A DNA stretch of 64,000 bases from Psychroflexus torquis ATCC 700755 (GCF_000153485.2 NC_018721.1:930001-994000); one strand, 5' to 3'; numbered from the stretch's first letter, positions 8,466 through 17,885 are shown. Numbers and translations are program-made. Notes: generated by a model from the sequence alone, not told the origin.

Positions 8466-9146
8466 ATGAAACATATGATTACAGCATTTATTTTTACAGG
8501 ACTATTGATTTCCTGTAATAGCTCAGATAAAACAAAAACCTTACTTCAGGAGCCCTCTGAAACGGAAACTGTAACGAAAAGCGCATCGAATGGTATCGAT
8601 AAACAATTAAAGGCAATTGATACTGATGAGGCTCTAATGGCAACAGCATTAATGACTGCTCCCAAAGAAAGTAGATCAGGATGTAAAGTTATTGGATATA
8701 ACATGAAAGGTGAATTTGTGACGATGAAAGAAGGCGATAATGAATTTATAGTGCTTACAGATAATCCTAATCAGGATGGATTTAGTGCCTCTTGTTATCA
8801 CAAAGACCTCGAACCCTTCATGGCAAGAGGGAGAGCCTTAAGAGCAGAAGGAAAGTCAGGAAAAGAAATCTATGATACCCGGGAAACAGAGATGAAATCA
8901 GGTCAACTTAAAATACCTAGTGGATCGACATTGCATGTCTACTCTGGGGCAAACACCCTATATGACTCTGAGACCTCAAAAGTTGAAGGAGCTCAGCTCC
9001 GCTATGTGGTATATCTGCCTTGGGCTACATCAGAATCTACCGGTTTGCCAAAAATCCCAACCGCTTCAAATCATCCTTGGCTTATGAATCCCGGAACACA
9101 CAGAGCACATATTATGATTTCACCTTTACCAGAAGATCGGGATTAG
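8466..9146 (+). CDS. Predicted lipoprotein of unknown function
   Basis: 226 aa. A short signal peptide ends in a lipobox (LLIS-C at about residue 17), so the mature N-terminal Cys should be lipidated and the protein held in a membrane of the envelope. The next 40 residues are a low-complexity Ser/Thr/Glu linker. The mature domain (about 65-226) contains two further Cys residues that could pair (SGCKVIGYNMKGEF, SASCYHKDLEPFM) and a conserved-looking end (HPWLMNPGTHRAHIMISP). Family not recognised. Transcribed alone. Confidence 0.8.
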   Translation: MKHMITAFIFTGLLISCNSSDKTKTLLQEPSETETVTKSASNGIDKQLKAIDTDEALMATALMTAPKESRSGCKVIGYNMKGEFVTMKEGDNEFIVLTDNPNQDGFSASCYHKDLEPFMARGRALRAEGKSGKEIYDTRETEMKSGQLKIPSGSTLHVYSGANTLYDSETSKVEGAQLRYVVYLPWATSESTGLPKIPTASNHPWLMNPGTHRAHIMISPLPEDRD

Positions 9147-9338
9147 CATTAAATAGGAATTAAAAGAAATTTTCAACTTGATAACTAAGGGTAAGACCAA
9201 GGGTTTGTAAACGGCAGAGAAACATAATAAAGGCTTGTTTTAGTTATCCTTCAAGTGCTACCAAGGGTAATAGACTTTTTTTTAAAAGCACAGCCAACGG
9301 GTTTTAAGAATAACCAGTGGTTAATACACTCGAACTTT

Positions 9339-9457
9339 AGCGATGAATAGAAAGCCTTGGATAAAATATAAAGATGTGCTAGTTTAGTTGAATATAAATA
9401 ACTTCCTATACTAGATATATGCCCTTTACTGAAGATTTGAAAAAGGTTTACAAGGGT
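9339..9457 (+). repeat. Diverged direct repeat, copy 2 (leader of the esterase gene)
   Basis: Second copy of the repeat at 7367-7491, ending 22 bp before the ATG at 9480. The gene-free stretch 9147-9479 holds nothing else recognised. Confidence 0.5.
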
Positions 9458-9479
9458 GTTATCATTAATTTAAACAAAC

Positions 9480-11009
9480 ATGACTAAAACACTAAGTATT
9501 CTGCTGTTCTCCTTTTTGTTTTTTACCTCTTTTGGGCAAAATAAAAAAGATATGTCCTTTAAATTTTCCATCGCACCACAAATGCAAGATTCCTTTAAAG
9601 GCACCGGTAAATTAATGGTTTATATCACATTGAAAGACAACAGACAGCCCATAAGTTTTTCAGCAAATCAAGATAGCACTTGGGTTTTCGGTCTCAATGT
9701 AAAAAATTGGAAAAAAGATGACGTATTGGAAATAGATTCAAATACCAGTTGGACCTCTACTTCAAATTGGACATTAAATAACATTCCGTTTAAGACCTAT
9801 TACCTTCAAGTTCGCTGGGATGAATCTAAAATAGAAAATCGTGCAGAACATCCGCACAGCATGTCTACTAAAGTAGTAAAGTTAACCAACGAAAAATCTC
9901 AAGAAATTTCAGCTGAATTTGATAAAGATGGTGAGAAATCCACCCTTGTTGAACATGATCTAATAAAGAAATTTTCACTAGAAAGTCAAGTGCTCTCTGA
10001 ATGGTGGGGTAAATCCACTAGTATTAATGCTGCTGTGCTCCTTCCGTCAGGTTATGCAGATAATCCTAAAAAGAAATATCCTGTTTGCTATAGTATTGGA
10101 GGTTATGGTTCGAGATATATGCGAGTTAATCGAATAGTCCAAGATTCAACAACGCAAAGGTGGTGGACATCGAAAGATGCTCCACAAATCATTACAGTAT
10201 TCCTAGATGGATATGGACAGTTTGGCGACTCATATCAGCTTAATTCTGAAAACAATGGACCCTATGGCAGCGCATTGATTGATGAAATTATTCCTGAAAT
10301 TGACAAAACATATAGAACAGAAGGCACTTCGGATGCTCGTTTTACTGCTGGTTGTTCGACAGGTGGTTGGGTTTCTTTAGCATTACAGTTATACTATCCT
10401 GATGATTTTGGTGGATGTTTCTCTTACAGTGCAGACCCTGTATCCTTTTATAAAATGCAACTCATCAACATCTATGAAAATAAAAATGCCTTTTATAACG
10501 ACAATTCAATAGAACGACCGAGTAAAAGAAATACAATGGGAGAACCTGAGTTTAGCATTAAAAAAGAAGTTCAGACGGAAAATGTTGAAGGATATACCAA
10601 TTCTTATATCACCTCTCGAAATCAATGGGGAGGGTGGAATGCAGTATGTAGTCAAAGAGACAAAAATGGTTTACCTATGCCCCTATTTGATGCCATTACG
10701 GGAGCTATTGATCCAATCGTTGCAGAACATTGGAAAAAATACGACTTACTAAAATATGCACAAGAAAACTGGTCGGAACTAGGTCCAAAAATTCAGGGGA
10801 AAATTCACATCTGGATGGGCGACATGGATAATTATTATTTGAATAATGCTATGCGTGACTTTGACAGTTATTTGAGGTCTACGACCAATCCTAAATCTGA
10901 TGCGGAAATTTTATTTTCACCGACTTGCGGACATTGCGAAAACTATTCAATAAGAACCTATTTGGAGGCCATTCAAAAACAAATGATAACAAAACCTAAG
11001 CAGTATTAA
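9480..11009 (+). CDS. Secreted putative esterase (alpha/beta-hydrolase, esterase D/feruloyl type)
   Basis: 509 aa with a signal peptide (MTKTLSILLFSFLFFTSFG, cleavage near residue 20). Residues 25-170 form a beta-rich domain; the alpha/beta-hydrolase domain starts around residue 180 (NAAVLLPSGYADNPKKKYPV). The nucleophile elbow is G-C-S-T-G with Ser at residue 293. The acid is probably in the GDMDNYYLNNAM segment and the base is His in PTCGHCENYS near residue 485. This matches the putative-esterase (PF00756) family; the substrate could be an acylated carbohydrate or a siderophore-like ester. Monocistronic. Confidence 0.85.
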   Translation: MTKTLSILLFSFLFFTSFGQNKKDMSFKFSIAPQMQDSFKGTGKLMVYITLKDNRQPISFSANQDSTWVFGLNVKNWKKDDVLEIDSNTSWTSTSNWTLNNIPFKTYYLQVRWDESKIENRAEHPHSMSTKVVKLTNEKSQEISAEFDKDGEKSTLVEHDLIKKFSLESQVLSEWWGKSTSINAAVLLPSGYADNPKKKYPVCYSIGGYGSRYMRVNRIVQDSTTQRWWTSKDAPQIITVFLDGYGQFGDSYQLNSENNGPYGSALIDEIIPEIDKTYRTEGTSDARFTAGCSTGGWVSLALQLYYPDDFGGCFSYSADPVSFYKMQLINIYENKNAFYNDNSIERPSKRNTMGEPEFSIKKEVQTENVEGYTNSYITSRNQWGGWNAVCSQRDKNGLPMPLFDAITGAIDPIVAEHWKKYDLLKYAQENWSELGPKIQGKIHIWMGDMDNYYLNNAMRDFDSYLRSTTNPKSDAEILFSPTCGHCENYSIRTYLEAIQKQMITKPKQY

Positions 11010-11508
11010 AGCGACCGTTTAGCCAAAACGTTGACATTTATACTGAAAAATTCATCTTCGCATTAAATATCATTTTGAAATTTGAAAAATGTTGCGGTGC
11101 CGAGCTTATTATCTGTAGAAAAATAGGGATTATAAGATATATCAAGATTATTAAAAAAGCCTACACGTCTATAAAACGTGTAAATAAAATCAAAAAATCT
11201 TTACACGCTTTTATAATGTGTAAAGGAAAGTTCTGTTTCTTTACACATTAGGTTTTATCTGTTTCATAAATTTTTCACGCTTACGCCCTTGGTATCTATG
11301 AGATCTATAATTACAGCTGGCAAATCGTAAATCACTTTTTTGTGCACCATCTCTTTATAACGATTGATAATAGAGATGCAGAAGAAATAATATTATTAAT
11401 ATTTGACGGAAAAATGTTTTTTCAACAGTAAATCAAAAGCTTTATTTAAAATACTAGGCGATAGCAAAATCCATTGCATTAATCATACTTTAATTCATCC
11501 AACCTCAT
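11010..11508. other. Intergenic DNA with two TACAC/GTGTA inverted repeats
   Basis: TACACG/CGTGTA (11162-11167, 11177-11182) and TTTACAC/GTGTAAA (11200-11206, 11218-11224) are two related inverted repeats 38 bp apart, with a further TTACACA at about 11241. They may be operator sites. A short fragment on the minus strand reads RYKEMVHKKVIYDLPAVIID but has stops on either side; I could not identify it. Confidence 0.4.
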
Positions 11509-12240
11509 TCAAACCTCCAACTCCTCATACTCTACCCTATTCAATATCTCTTCCACATCCGAATCGATTTTGGGGCTGAAAAGATCAGTACTAACTGCAT
11601 AGGTATTAAGCTGATCTTCATCAAAGTGAGCCTTTAATAGATATTCAATCCCCCCTTCTTTTAAGTCATTATCCAACCAATGATCGGCTTGCTCAGCATT
11701 TAAAATAACGGGTTGCCGATTCTTTTTGTTATGGATCCTAGCAAACAAGGGAGAAGCCTTTTGAGTCAGGATCGTAAAGGTGACTTTATTGTCTATGCGA
11801 GTGTATAAGCCTGCAAGGGATAGAGAGCCTTCTGACTTAGGCTTAAACACAAATGGATACTTTTTGCCTTTGTGATCGTGAGGCTCAAAAAAGGCAGAAA
11901 CAGGAACAACACATCGCTTTCTGAAAATGGATTGTCTATATAGAAAGTGCTCAAAAGTCTTCTCAGCTCTTGCATTAAGCCCCCCTCCAAACTTCACCGC
12001 TTCTTTATAATAGGCTTTTAGCTCACTTACTTTTTTGCTTTCTGGAGCGATGCCCCAGGTCGCTGCTGCGAGGACACTGGGCTTCTCTTGTGGAATGATA
12101 AGGAGATGAGAATGTGTAAACCCGTTGATATGGTAACGGGGCTGGTCGAATAACTCACGCTGACTTTTATCGCTGAGTTTAACCTTATATTGGTTTTCGA
12201 TTTGCTCTACCTTTTGGATTTGAGAGGTATGGAAACACAT
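11509..12240 (-). CDS. SRAP (HMCES/YedK) abasic-site DNA-protein crosslinker
   Basis: 243 aa, the usual length of the SOS response-associated peptidase family. All expected active-site residues are present: Cys2 directly after Met1 (removal of Met exposes the Cys that crosslinks abasic sites), Asn89 in LNARAE, Glu119 in AFFEP and His170 in ARIHNKKNRQPVIL. It acts in the cytoplasm on single-stranded DNA, shielding abasic sites. It stands alone on the minus strand and no SOS box was identified. Such genes are frequent in defence islands and mobile regions. Confidence 0.93.
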   Translation of the reverse strand: MCFHTSQIQKVEQIENQYKVKLSDKSQRELFDQPRYHINGFTHSHLLIIPQEKPSVLAAATWGIAPESKKVSELKAYYKEAVKFGGGLNARAEKTFEHFLYRQSIFRKRCVVPVSAFFEPHDHKGKKYPFVFKPKSEGSLSLAGLYTRIDNKVTFTILTQKASPLFARIHNKKNRQPVILNAEQADHWLDNDLKEGGIEYLLKAHFDEDQLNTYAVSTDLFSPKIDSDVEEILNRVEYEELEV

Positions 12241-12545
12241 TGATCATTAATTTGGCTTTAAGTTATTAAATAATCCTGTAGGCAAGCCCTCGAGGCATTT
12301 AAAAGGCTTTTTTTTTGATTGATGAAAACCAACCGTTTTCAAACTTTCCTCAAAACACGAGGCAAGCCTCGGGGAGTTAAACCCAGTTGAGATTAAAGGT
12401 AAATATTCTAATTTATTTGCTGATGTGAAAATGTATTGAATTTTGACGATAATCAATTTAAAATAATGACTTATATCTTTATCTGTAACTTGACATACCA
12501 AATATGAAAACTCACTATTTGATTTAATTCCTTTACGTCTTAACT
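12241..12545. other. Intergenic stretch between SRAP and hipA
   Basis: Holds AAGCCCTCGAGGC and CGAGGCAAGCCTCGGGG, short GC-rich symmetric pieces in an AT-rich background, possibly a convergent terminator relic. No convincing gene. Confidence 0.4.
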
Positions 12546-13817
12546 TTAGATGGCTTTAAAAGCAACTGCTTTCAATTCTTGTTCAACACGTGATATTCCA
12601 TATTTTATTGCCATTTCCTTCCAACCTGAAACAGCCTTCACTATTTCCTCTTTTATTTCATCTGCCCTTTTTTCTGATAATCTAAAAAACTCAGATACTT
12701 CCATCGCAAGATTTAAGTCTAACGAATTATCCTCGTCAGAGATATTCAGTTTTAATCCCGCACCAGTCTCCACTGGGTTAATATCATATGCTGGGGATAA
12801 TACCCACCCCTCATTAGTTAACAAAAACCCATGATTTCGAAGATGGTCATCTGTATTTGTAACACAAATGCTAAAGACGATTCTTCTCCAAAGTTGTTCC
12901 AAATCCTGTTCCACATTGGCCCCATTATTTTGTATAAAATTAACAAGTTCAAGATAACTGGCCCCATCTGAATGGCCCTGGCCATCACTATACCCAAGCA
13001 TTGTCATAGCGGAGGCAAAATGTATTCGCTGCCCATCATTCCCTCGGTCAAATCGTTTAGTGAGAAAAGTATAATATTCAGAAGAGAACTTTTGTGCTTT
13101 AGATTCTGCCATATTAATTCCTGCTAAAATGGCTAATTCATAAGTTACAATCTCCCATCCTCCACTATCTCCTTGATCGTTCCGACTTGGGAACTTTGCG
13201 ATCCACAAGCCTCCATCATTATCTACAATGCTAGCTTTAGGCCTTGCTCCACCCAAAGAAGCTCCTGAAGCTATAAGCATACTTAACCATTTCAAATATT
13301 CTGGATCATCAATAACATTATCATCCTCTAACCTTAAGCTTATCTGTTCTAGCTCTCTTAAAGAACCCCATGGTGGAGTTGCCATATTTTTATTATCATT
13401 TAAAAATGGACCATCTTCTTCCAATTTAAACCTTAATGCTCCCATTCTGTGACCATCATAAACTCCAAGTAGATAATCGGTTTCAAATAACTTCTCTTCC
13501 TCTCTTTTATCAATTCTTGCAAGAGCAGCTTCCCTCCTACGCATTAGAATTCTGCCCCAACGGTCTGGAGAGGAATCTAGAAATATTCCAAAATTATCTT
13601 GATCCTCGTTTAGATCATGAAGTCCTGAATACAACTGCAAGCTAGGATCTAACAATTGAGCTAGTCCACTTTGCAACCAATCATCACTGTATTCGAAAGA
13701 AAAAACCTCTTTCCCTTTTAATCTATCAGAATGTAATGTCCCCATAACTAAGGGTTTTTCCATTCCTGACCAATGTGCATATACACTTATAGATTTTTTA
13801 TTATTTTGCTTTGCCAT
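12546..13817 (-). CDS. hipA: HipA-family serine/threonine kinase toxin
   Basis: I chose the ATG at 13817 (MAKQNNKKSISVYA), giving about 423 aa and a 17-bp overlap with hipB. The N-terminal HipA_N-like domain (VMGTLHSDRLKGKEVFSFEY) is followed by the kinase core: GASLGGARPKASI, the nucleotide-binding strand GGLWIAKFPS, the catalytic segment TNTDDHLRNHGFLL and the metal-binding SPAYDINP. All are intact. In the family HipA phosphorylates glutamyl-tRNA synthetase or other targets and causes growth arrest. It is the second gene of the leftward hipBA operon. Confidence 0.93.
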   Translation of the reverse strand: MAKQNNKKSISVYAHWSGMEKPLVMGTLHSDRLKGKEVFSFEYSDDWLQSGLAQLLDPSLQLYSGLHDLNEDQDNFGIFLDSSPDRWGRILMRRREAALARIDKREEEKLFETDYLLGVYDGHRMGALRFKLEEDGPFLNDNKNMATPPWGSLRELEQISLRLEDDNVIDDPEYLKWLSMLIASGASLGGARPKASIVDNDGGLWIAKFPSRNDQGDSGGWEIVTYELAILAGINMAESKAQKFSSEYYTFLTKRFDRGNDGQRIHFASAMTMLGYSDGQGHSDGASYLELVNFIQNNGANVEQDLEQLWRRIVFSICVTNTDDHLRNHGFLLTNEGWVLSPAYDINPVETGAGLKLNISDEDNSLDLNLAMEVSEFFRLSEKRADEIKEEIVKAVSGWKEMAIKYGISRVEQELKAVAFKAI

Positions 13818-14121
13818 TTTTATCCCTTCGTTTCGGTGCTCTCCCATTTGTACTAATGCTAGCATCTTGTAATTTCCTTCCTAATTCGTCATTCTTAGCA
13901 AGTAAAAGAAAGTCTTTTTCTAACCCTAAAACTTGTAAAACCAAAAAATACGAACCTATACTCACCGTTGGTTTGCCTTTCTCAATTGCTAACAAAGTTG
14001 GCCTGCTCATGTTTGCACGTTCAGCTACTTGTTCAGCACTTAATTTTCTTCTCAAACGTGCGAGCTTAATATTCTCACCCATTTCATCAAGAAGTCTTCT
14101 TGCTTTTGGTAATATCGTCAT
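13801..14121 (-). CDS. hipB: HipB-like XRE antitoxin
   Basis: 106 aa. The HTH_3 domain covers residues 14-70 (IKLARLRRKLSAEQVAERAN, MSRPTLLAIEKGKP), followed by a basic tail (NGRAPKRRDKNGKAK). It binds and inhibits HipA and represses the operon through palindromic operators. Its stop overlaps the hipA start. The 18-bp palindrome at 14171-14188, 50 bp upstream, is the likely operator. Confidence 0.9.
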   Translation of the reverse strand: MTILPKARRLLDEMGENIKLARLRRKLSAEQVAERANMSRPTLLAIEKGKPTVSIGSYFLVLQVLGLEKDFLLLAKNDELGRKLQDASISTNGRAPKRRDKNGKAK

Positions 14122-14150
14122 TTTCTTTTTTGCCGTAACACAAAATATGT

Positions 14151-14188
14151 TTTACAAATATAGCTTAATTTGTAAATTATAATTTACA
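14151..14188. promoter_or_regulatory. Probable HipB operator
   Basis: TGTAAATTATAATTTACA at 14171-14188 is a perfect 18-bp palindrome. A further half-site TTTACAAA lies at 14151. Position directly upstream of hipB and the repeated TTTACA half-sites fit autoregulation of hipBA. Confidence 0.65.
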
Positions 14189-14311
14189 TTATAAAATATT
14201 TTTACACCATACGTTTCCTACCAACATTTATAGTTAATCAGTCAAAAGTGCGTACTGATTTTGACAAAAATCCTATCGACCTTACCTAACACAGTCTCAT
14301 TTTGAGACTTA

Positions 14312-14520
14312 ATACCAATTTAAACCTATAATGTCACCGTAAATCGCTTTACCGAAACGAATTCGGCGCAGGCTTTTTTCGCCTGCTTTTTATCAAAATA
14401 ACTACCATAACTAAGGCTATGCTAATTATTTTTAACTTCAATCCATCAAAAAACCTGTGCTGAGCTACGTCGTAGTATAATTCAATTTATTTGTACGACG
14501 TTATAAATTTAATTTGGTAT
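14312..14520 (+). mobile_element. MITE-like element, copy B (longest copy)
   Basis: Ends are inverted repeats: ATACCAATTTAAACCTATAA at the left and ATAAATTTAATTTGGTAT at the right. The interior has a hairpin-forming GCAGGC...GCCTGC segment and CTAAGGCTATGCTAATTATT, both shared with the other copies. 209 bp, no coding capacity. It lies in the hipB-hsdM intergenic region. Confidence 0.75.
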
Positions 14521-14593
14521 AAGTTGCTTATCATTTAACACCTCCACACTTTTATATATATTTACGTAAACATTAATAAATCCTAAAAGATTA

Positions 14594-16234
14594 ATGCCCA
14601 AAAATCAAACTAAAGCCGATATCAATTTTGAACAAGAACTCTGGAAAGCAGCTAACGAACTCCGTGGTGCCGTAGCAGAGAATCAATATAAAGACTATAT
14701 CCTACCCCTTATTTTTTTGAAGCATATCTCTGAAAAATATGAAGTGAGAAAAGAAGAACTTTTTCAAGCTTTAAATGATAAAGGATCTGACTACTATACA
14801 AATGATACCGAAGAACAAAATTATGTTCTAGAAGATCCAGATGAGTACCTTTCCAAAAATACCTACATCATCCCTAAAGAAGCCACCTGGCAATATCTTC
14901 AAGACAATGCAGAGCAAGATAACATCAAAGTTTTAGTAGATAATGCGTTCGATTTACTCGATGATACTCTAGCAGAATTTAGACCAGAACTTAAAGGGAT
15001 ATTACCTCGAATCTTTGTAAAGAGCCAACTGACTCCAAAGCAAGTAGCAGGACTCATAAACCTTTTGGCTAAACCCAAACTTTCTGAAAAGGAAAATCCT
15101 GGCAGTGATATTTTGGGGCGTGTTTATGAATACTACATCGGCAAATTTGCCATTGCAGAAGGCTCTGGCGCAGGCCAATTCTTTACACCAAGCAGTATTG
15201 TGCGTTTACTAGTAGAAATGATAGAGCCCTACCAAGGTAAAATCTTTGATAATGCCTGCGGCTCTGGTGGTATGTTTATCCAGTCTCTAAAGTTTTTACA
15301 AGCCCATGGTGGCGATAAAAAGAACATTTCAATTTATGGCCAAGAGCGTTATGATGGTACGTTGAGGCTTTGTAAAATGAATTTGGCTTTACGCGATTTA
15401 TCTTTCGATGTCCGTTTGGGAGATTCTTTATTACAAGATAAATTTCCGGATCTCGAAGCAGATTTTATTATCGTAAATCCGCCGTTTAACGTTAGCCAAT
15501 GGCATCCTGAAGACTTACCAGAAAATGACCCCAGACTATTTGGTACCAAAGAAGAATTTACTACAGATGGCAACGCCAACTATATGTGGATGCAAACTTT
15601 TTGGAACCATCTAAGCGATACCGGCACCGCTGCGGTAGTGATGGCAAATGGTGCGATGACTTCCAACACAAAAGGTGAAAAAAATGTACGCCAGCACATG
15701 GTAGATCATGGCATGGTAGATTGTATTGTTCGCTTACCAGATAAGCTCTTCCTTACGACAGGTATTCCTGCCTGTATTTTTATATTGAGTAAAAACAGAG
15801 ATGGCAAGGATGGGAAACACCGCAAGAGAGATAACGAAGTCTTGTTTATAGACCTCTCTAAACACGGTAGAATGGAGAGCAGAAAACTTCGTGTTTTTGA
15901 CGAAGCCGACTTACAAAAAGCTACCGACACCTATCACGCTTGGAGAAACATTAAAGACAGTGTCACTTCGAGTGATTCCGCCAAAGCGGAATTGTATCGA
16001 GAAGCAGACACTTACATAGACCAACCCGGCTTCTCCTACTCCGCCAACCTAGAAGAGATCGCCAAACAAGATTACAAACTTACCCCAGGTATTTATGTGG
16101 GTACAGAAGCAGTGGAAGATGACGGTATCCCCTTTGAACATAAAATGGAAACCTTAAAAGCGCAATTGCAAACCCAGTTTAAAACAGGAAATGCATTGCA
16201 GAAACAGATTTTAGATAATTTTGAAAAGTTCTAA
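14594..16234 (+). CDS. hsdM: Type I restriction-modification methyltransferase subunit HsdM
   Basis: 546 aa, normal for HsdM. The N-terminal HsdM_N helical domain (FEQELWKAANELRGAVAENQ, DYILPLIFLKHISEKYE) is followed by the N6-adenine methyltransferase domain. The SAM-binding motif is D219-NACGSGG and the catalytic motif NPPF is at 295-298. Preceding FFTPSSIVRLLVEMI is the usual HsdM signature. It works with HsdS (20141) and HsdR (21536), but here three foreign-looking genes separate it from hsdS. The last ~90 bp recur in damaged form at 18075-18168. Confidence 0.95.
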   Translation: MPKNQTKADINFEQELWKAANELRGAVAENQYKDYILPLIFLKHISEKYEVRKEELFQALNDKGSDYYTNDTEEQNYVLEDPDEYLSKNTYIIPKEATWQYLQDNAEQDNIKVLVDNAFDLLDDTLAEFRPELKGILPRIFVKSQLTPKQVAGLINLLAKPKLSEKENPGSDILGRVYEYYIGKFAIAEGSGAGQFFTPSSIVRLLVEMIEPYQGKIFDNACGSGGMFIQSLKFLQAHGGDKKNISIYGQERYDGTLRLCKMNLALRDLSFDVRLGDSLLQDKFPDLEADFIIVNPPFNVSQWHPEDLPENDPRLFGTKEEFTTDGNANYMWMQTFWNHLSDTGTAAVVMANGAMTSNTKGEKNVRQHMVDHGMVDCIVRLPDKLFLTTGIPACIFILSKNRDGKDGKHRKRDNEVLFIDLSKHGRMESRKLRVFDEADLQKATDTYHAWRNIKDSVTSSDSAKAELYREADTYIDQPGFSYSANLEEIAKQDYKLTPGIYVGTEAVEDDGIPFEHKMETLKAQLQTQFKTGNALQKQILDNFEKF

Positions 16235-16270
16235 GCCTTGAATGAAAGAGTAGATTTAACACTTATTATG

Positions 16271-16306
16271 GTTGACAAAAACAGTATATTATTTAAATTT
16301 GTCAAC
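16271..16306. promoter_or_regulatory. Inverted repeat upstream of the XRE-ImmA gene
   Basis: GTTGACAAA (16271-16279) and TTTGTCAAC (16298-16306) are a perfect 9-bp inverted repeat ending 14 bp before the ATG at 16321. Probable operator for the XRE domain of that gene. Confidence 0.6.
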
Positions 16307-16320
16307 ATAACTAAATAACT

Positions 16321-17376
16321 ATGAAAACTACTGTAGCAAGACGAATAAAATCTGCGAGGACTCTAGCGGGATTCTCACTAAGAAAATTGTCTGATAAAAT
16401 GAATGGACTGGTTAGTTATAATGCTATTTTAAAATACGAGAAAGCTCAAATGATGCCAGATAGTAAGGTGATGCTTCAACTAGCTAAAGCACTTAACGTG
16501 AAAGTAGATTACTTTTTCATGCCTTACAATGTAGAAATCAATACTATTGAATTCAGAAAGAAAAGTAGGCTGTCCGTAAAAAGAGAAAAGGCAATAAAGG
16601 AAATGATGACCGATAGCATATCGAGGTACATCCAATTAGAAGAGTTTTTAAACCTATCCTATAAGTTTAAAAACCCAATTGGAAACCTTGTCATAGAAAG
16701 AGGTAATGACGTAGAAAATGCTGTAAACAAATTATTAAGCGCTTGGCAACTTGGTATAAACGCCTTACCCAACGTAATTGAGCTCTTAGAAGATAAAGAA
16801 ATTAAAGTTATTGAAGTCGATGAGGATGAGTGTTTTGATGGTTTTTCTGGTTGGGCCAATGATCAAATACCTATAATTGTTGTAAATAAAAGCTTTAGCA
16901 TAGAGCGCAAGCGTTTTACCGCCTTGCATGAACTTGGTCATTTGGTTTTGAATTTCAAAAAAAGCTTATCTGCTAAAGAGATTGAAAATCTTTGCCACCG
17001 CTTTGCTGGTGCCATGTTAATGCCAAAAGAAACTTTCTTAAAAGAGCTAGGAGAGCACAGAAACAAAATAAGTAAAGCAGAACTTATTGCGATAAAAGAA
17101 ACCTATGGCATATCTATACAAGCTACTATGCACCGTGCTAAAGATTTAGAAATTGTTAATGAACAACGTTATATTGGATTTAGAAAATGGATTAATGCAG
17201 ATATAAACAGAAAGAAAGAAATAAACTTGGGAAGTTATTTGGGTAAGGAACAGTCCAACAGATTTAAGCAGTTACTGAACCGTGCTGCAGCAGAAGACGT
17301 AATAAGCATGAGTAAAGCCGCTAATTTGGCCAATGTAAAATTGGCTGTTTTTAGAGATGAATTTTTTGCACTATGA
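16321..17376 (+). CDS. XRE regulator fused to ImmA/IrrE metallopeptidase (antitoxin-like)
   Basis: 351 aa. An N-terminal HTH_3 domain (residues about 5-65: RIKSARTLAGFSLRKLSDKM, NALNVKVDYFF type) is fused to an ImmA/IrrE-family (DUF955) zinc peptidase domain with an intact H203-E-L-G-H207 motif and the downstream CHRFAGAMLMPKETF helix. In the family such proteins cleave or sequester repressors and often serve as antitoxins. It overlaps the PIN gene by 4 bp (ATGA). This pairing, plus the upstream inverted repeat, indicates an autoregulated toxin-antitoxin-like module inserted after hsdM. Confidence 0.9.
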   Translation: MKTTVARRIKSARTLAGFSLRKLSDKMNGLVSYNAILKYEKAQMMPDSKVMLQLAKALNVKVDYFFMPYNVEINTIEFRKKSRLSVKREKAIKEMMTDSISRYIQLEEFLNLSYKFKNPIGNLVIERGNDVENAVNKLLSAWQLGINALPNVIELLEDKEIKVIEVDEDECFDGFSGWANDQIPIIVVNKSFSIERKRFTALHELGHLVLNFKKSLSAKEIENLCHRFAGAMLMPKETFLKELGEHRNKISKAELIAIKETYGISIQATMHRAKDLEIVNEQRYIGFRKWINADINRKKEINLGSYLGKEQSNRFKQLLNRAAAEDVISMSKAANLANVKLAVFRDEFFAL

Positions 17377-17885
17377 TACTTGTTGTTAATGATGCCAACA
17401 TACTAATTGACTTGATAAAACTGGATATTTTACCCCAGTTTTTTAATTTGAAATTAAAGTTTCATACCACGTCATTTGTTCTGTGTGAGCTTCATGACAG
17501 CCAACAAAAGCAGCTGGAAATGTATATAAACACAAAGGTTTTAGAAGTAGAAGAATTTAACCAAGTTGAATTGGAAACTCTTTTTGTGCTACAGGAAGAA
17601 AAGCTGCAACTTTCTCAGCAGGATTGTACTGCGTTATTTTGTGCACAAAAACTTAAAGGAACCCTTTTAACTTCAGACAAAACCCTTAGGCAATTTGCTT
17701 TTTCCAAAAAAGTAGCTGTACATGGCCATTTGTGGCTACTGGATTTGATGGTAGAACAACAACAGCTTACAGGAAAACAGGCCAATGCTTACCTAAAACG
17801 TTTAAAAAGCGATATCAACCCAAAACTAGGTCTAAGCGACCGCTTATGTCAACCATTTACAGCAAGATGGTTAAATGAAAAATAG
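17373..17885 (+). CDS. PIN-domain ribonuclease toxin (putative)
   Basis: 170 aa with the four acidic residues of a PIN domain in order: Asp7 (VVNDANILID), Glu39 (VLCELHD), Asp84 (QQDCTAL) and Asp102 (LTSDKTLR). These coordinate Mg2+ for RNA cleavage in VapC-like enzymes. The C-terminus (HGHLWLLDLMVEQQQL, ANAYLKRLKSDIN) matches the DUF3368-like arrangement. It overlaps the XRE-ImmA gene by 4 bp and is probably its toxin partner, a known type of pairing in which the antitoxin is COG2856-like. Confidence 0.85.
   Translation: MILVVNDANILIDLIKLDILPQFFNLKLKFHTTSFVLCELHDSQQKQLEMYINTKVLEVEEFNQVELETLFVLQEEKLQLSQQDCTALFCAQKLKGTLLTSDKTLRQFAFSKKVAVHGHLWLLDLMVEQQQLTGKQANAYLKRLKSDINPKLGLSDRLCQPFTARWLNEK

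Noticed and set aside
11280..11400. Minus-strand coding fragment RYKEMVHKKVIYDLPAVIID
   Set aside because: Only about 30 codons are open, with stops around it; no family recognised.
12247..12501. 84-codon minus-strand frame between SRAP and hipA
   Set aside because: No domain, odd composition, and it covers GC-rich symmetric pieces that look intergenic.
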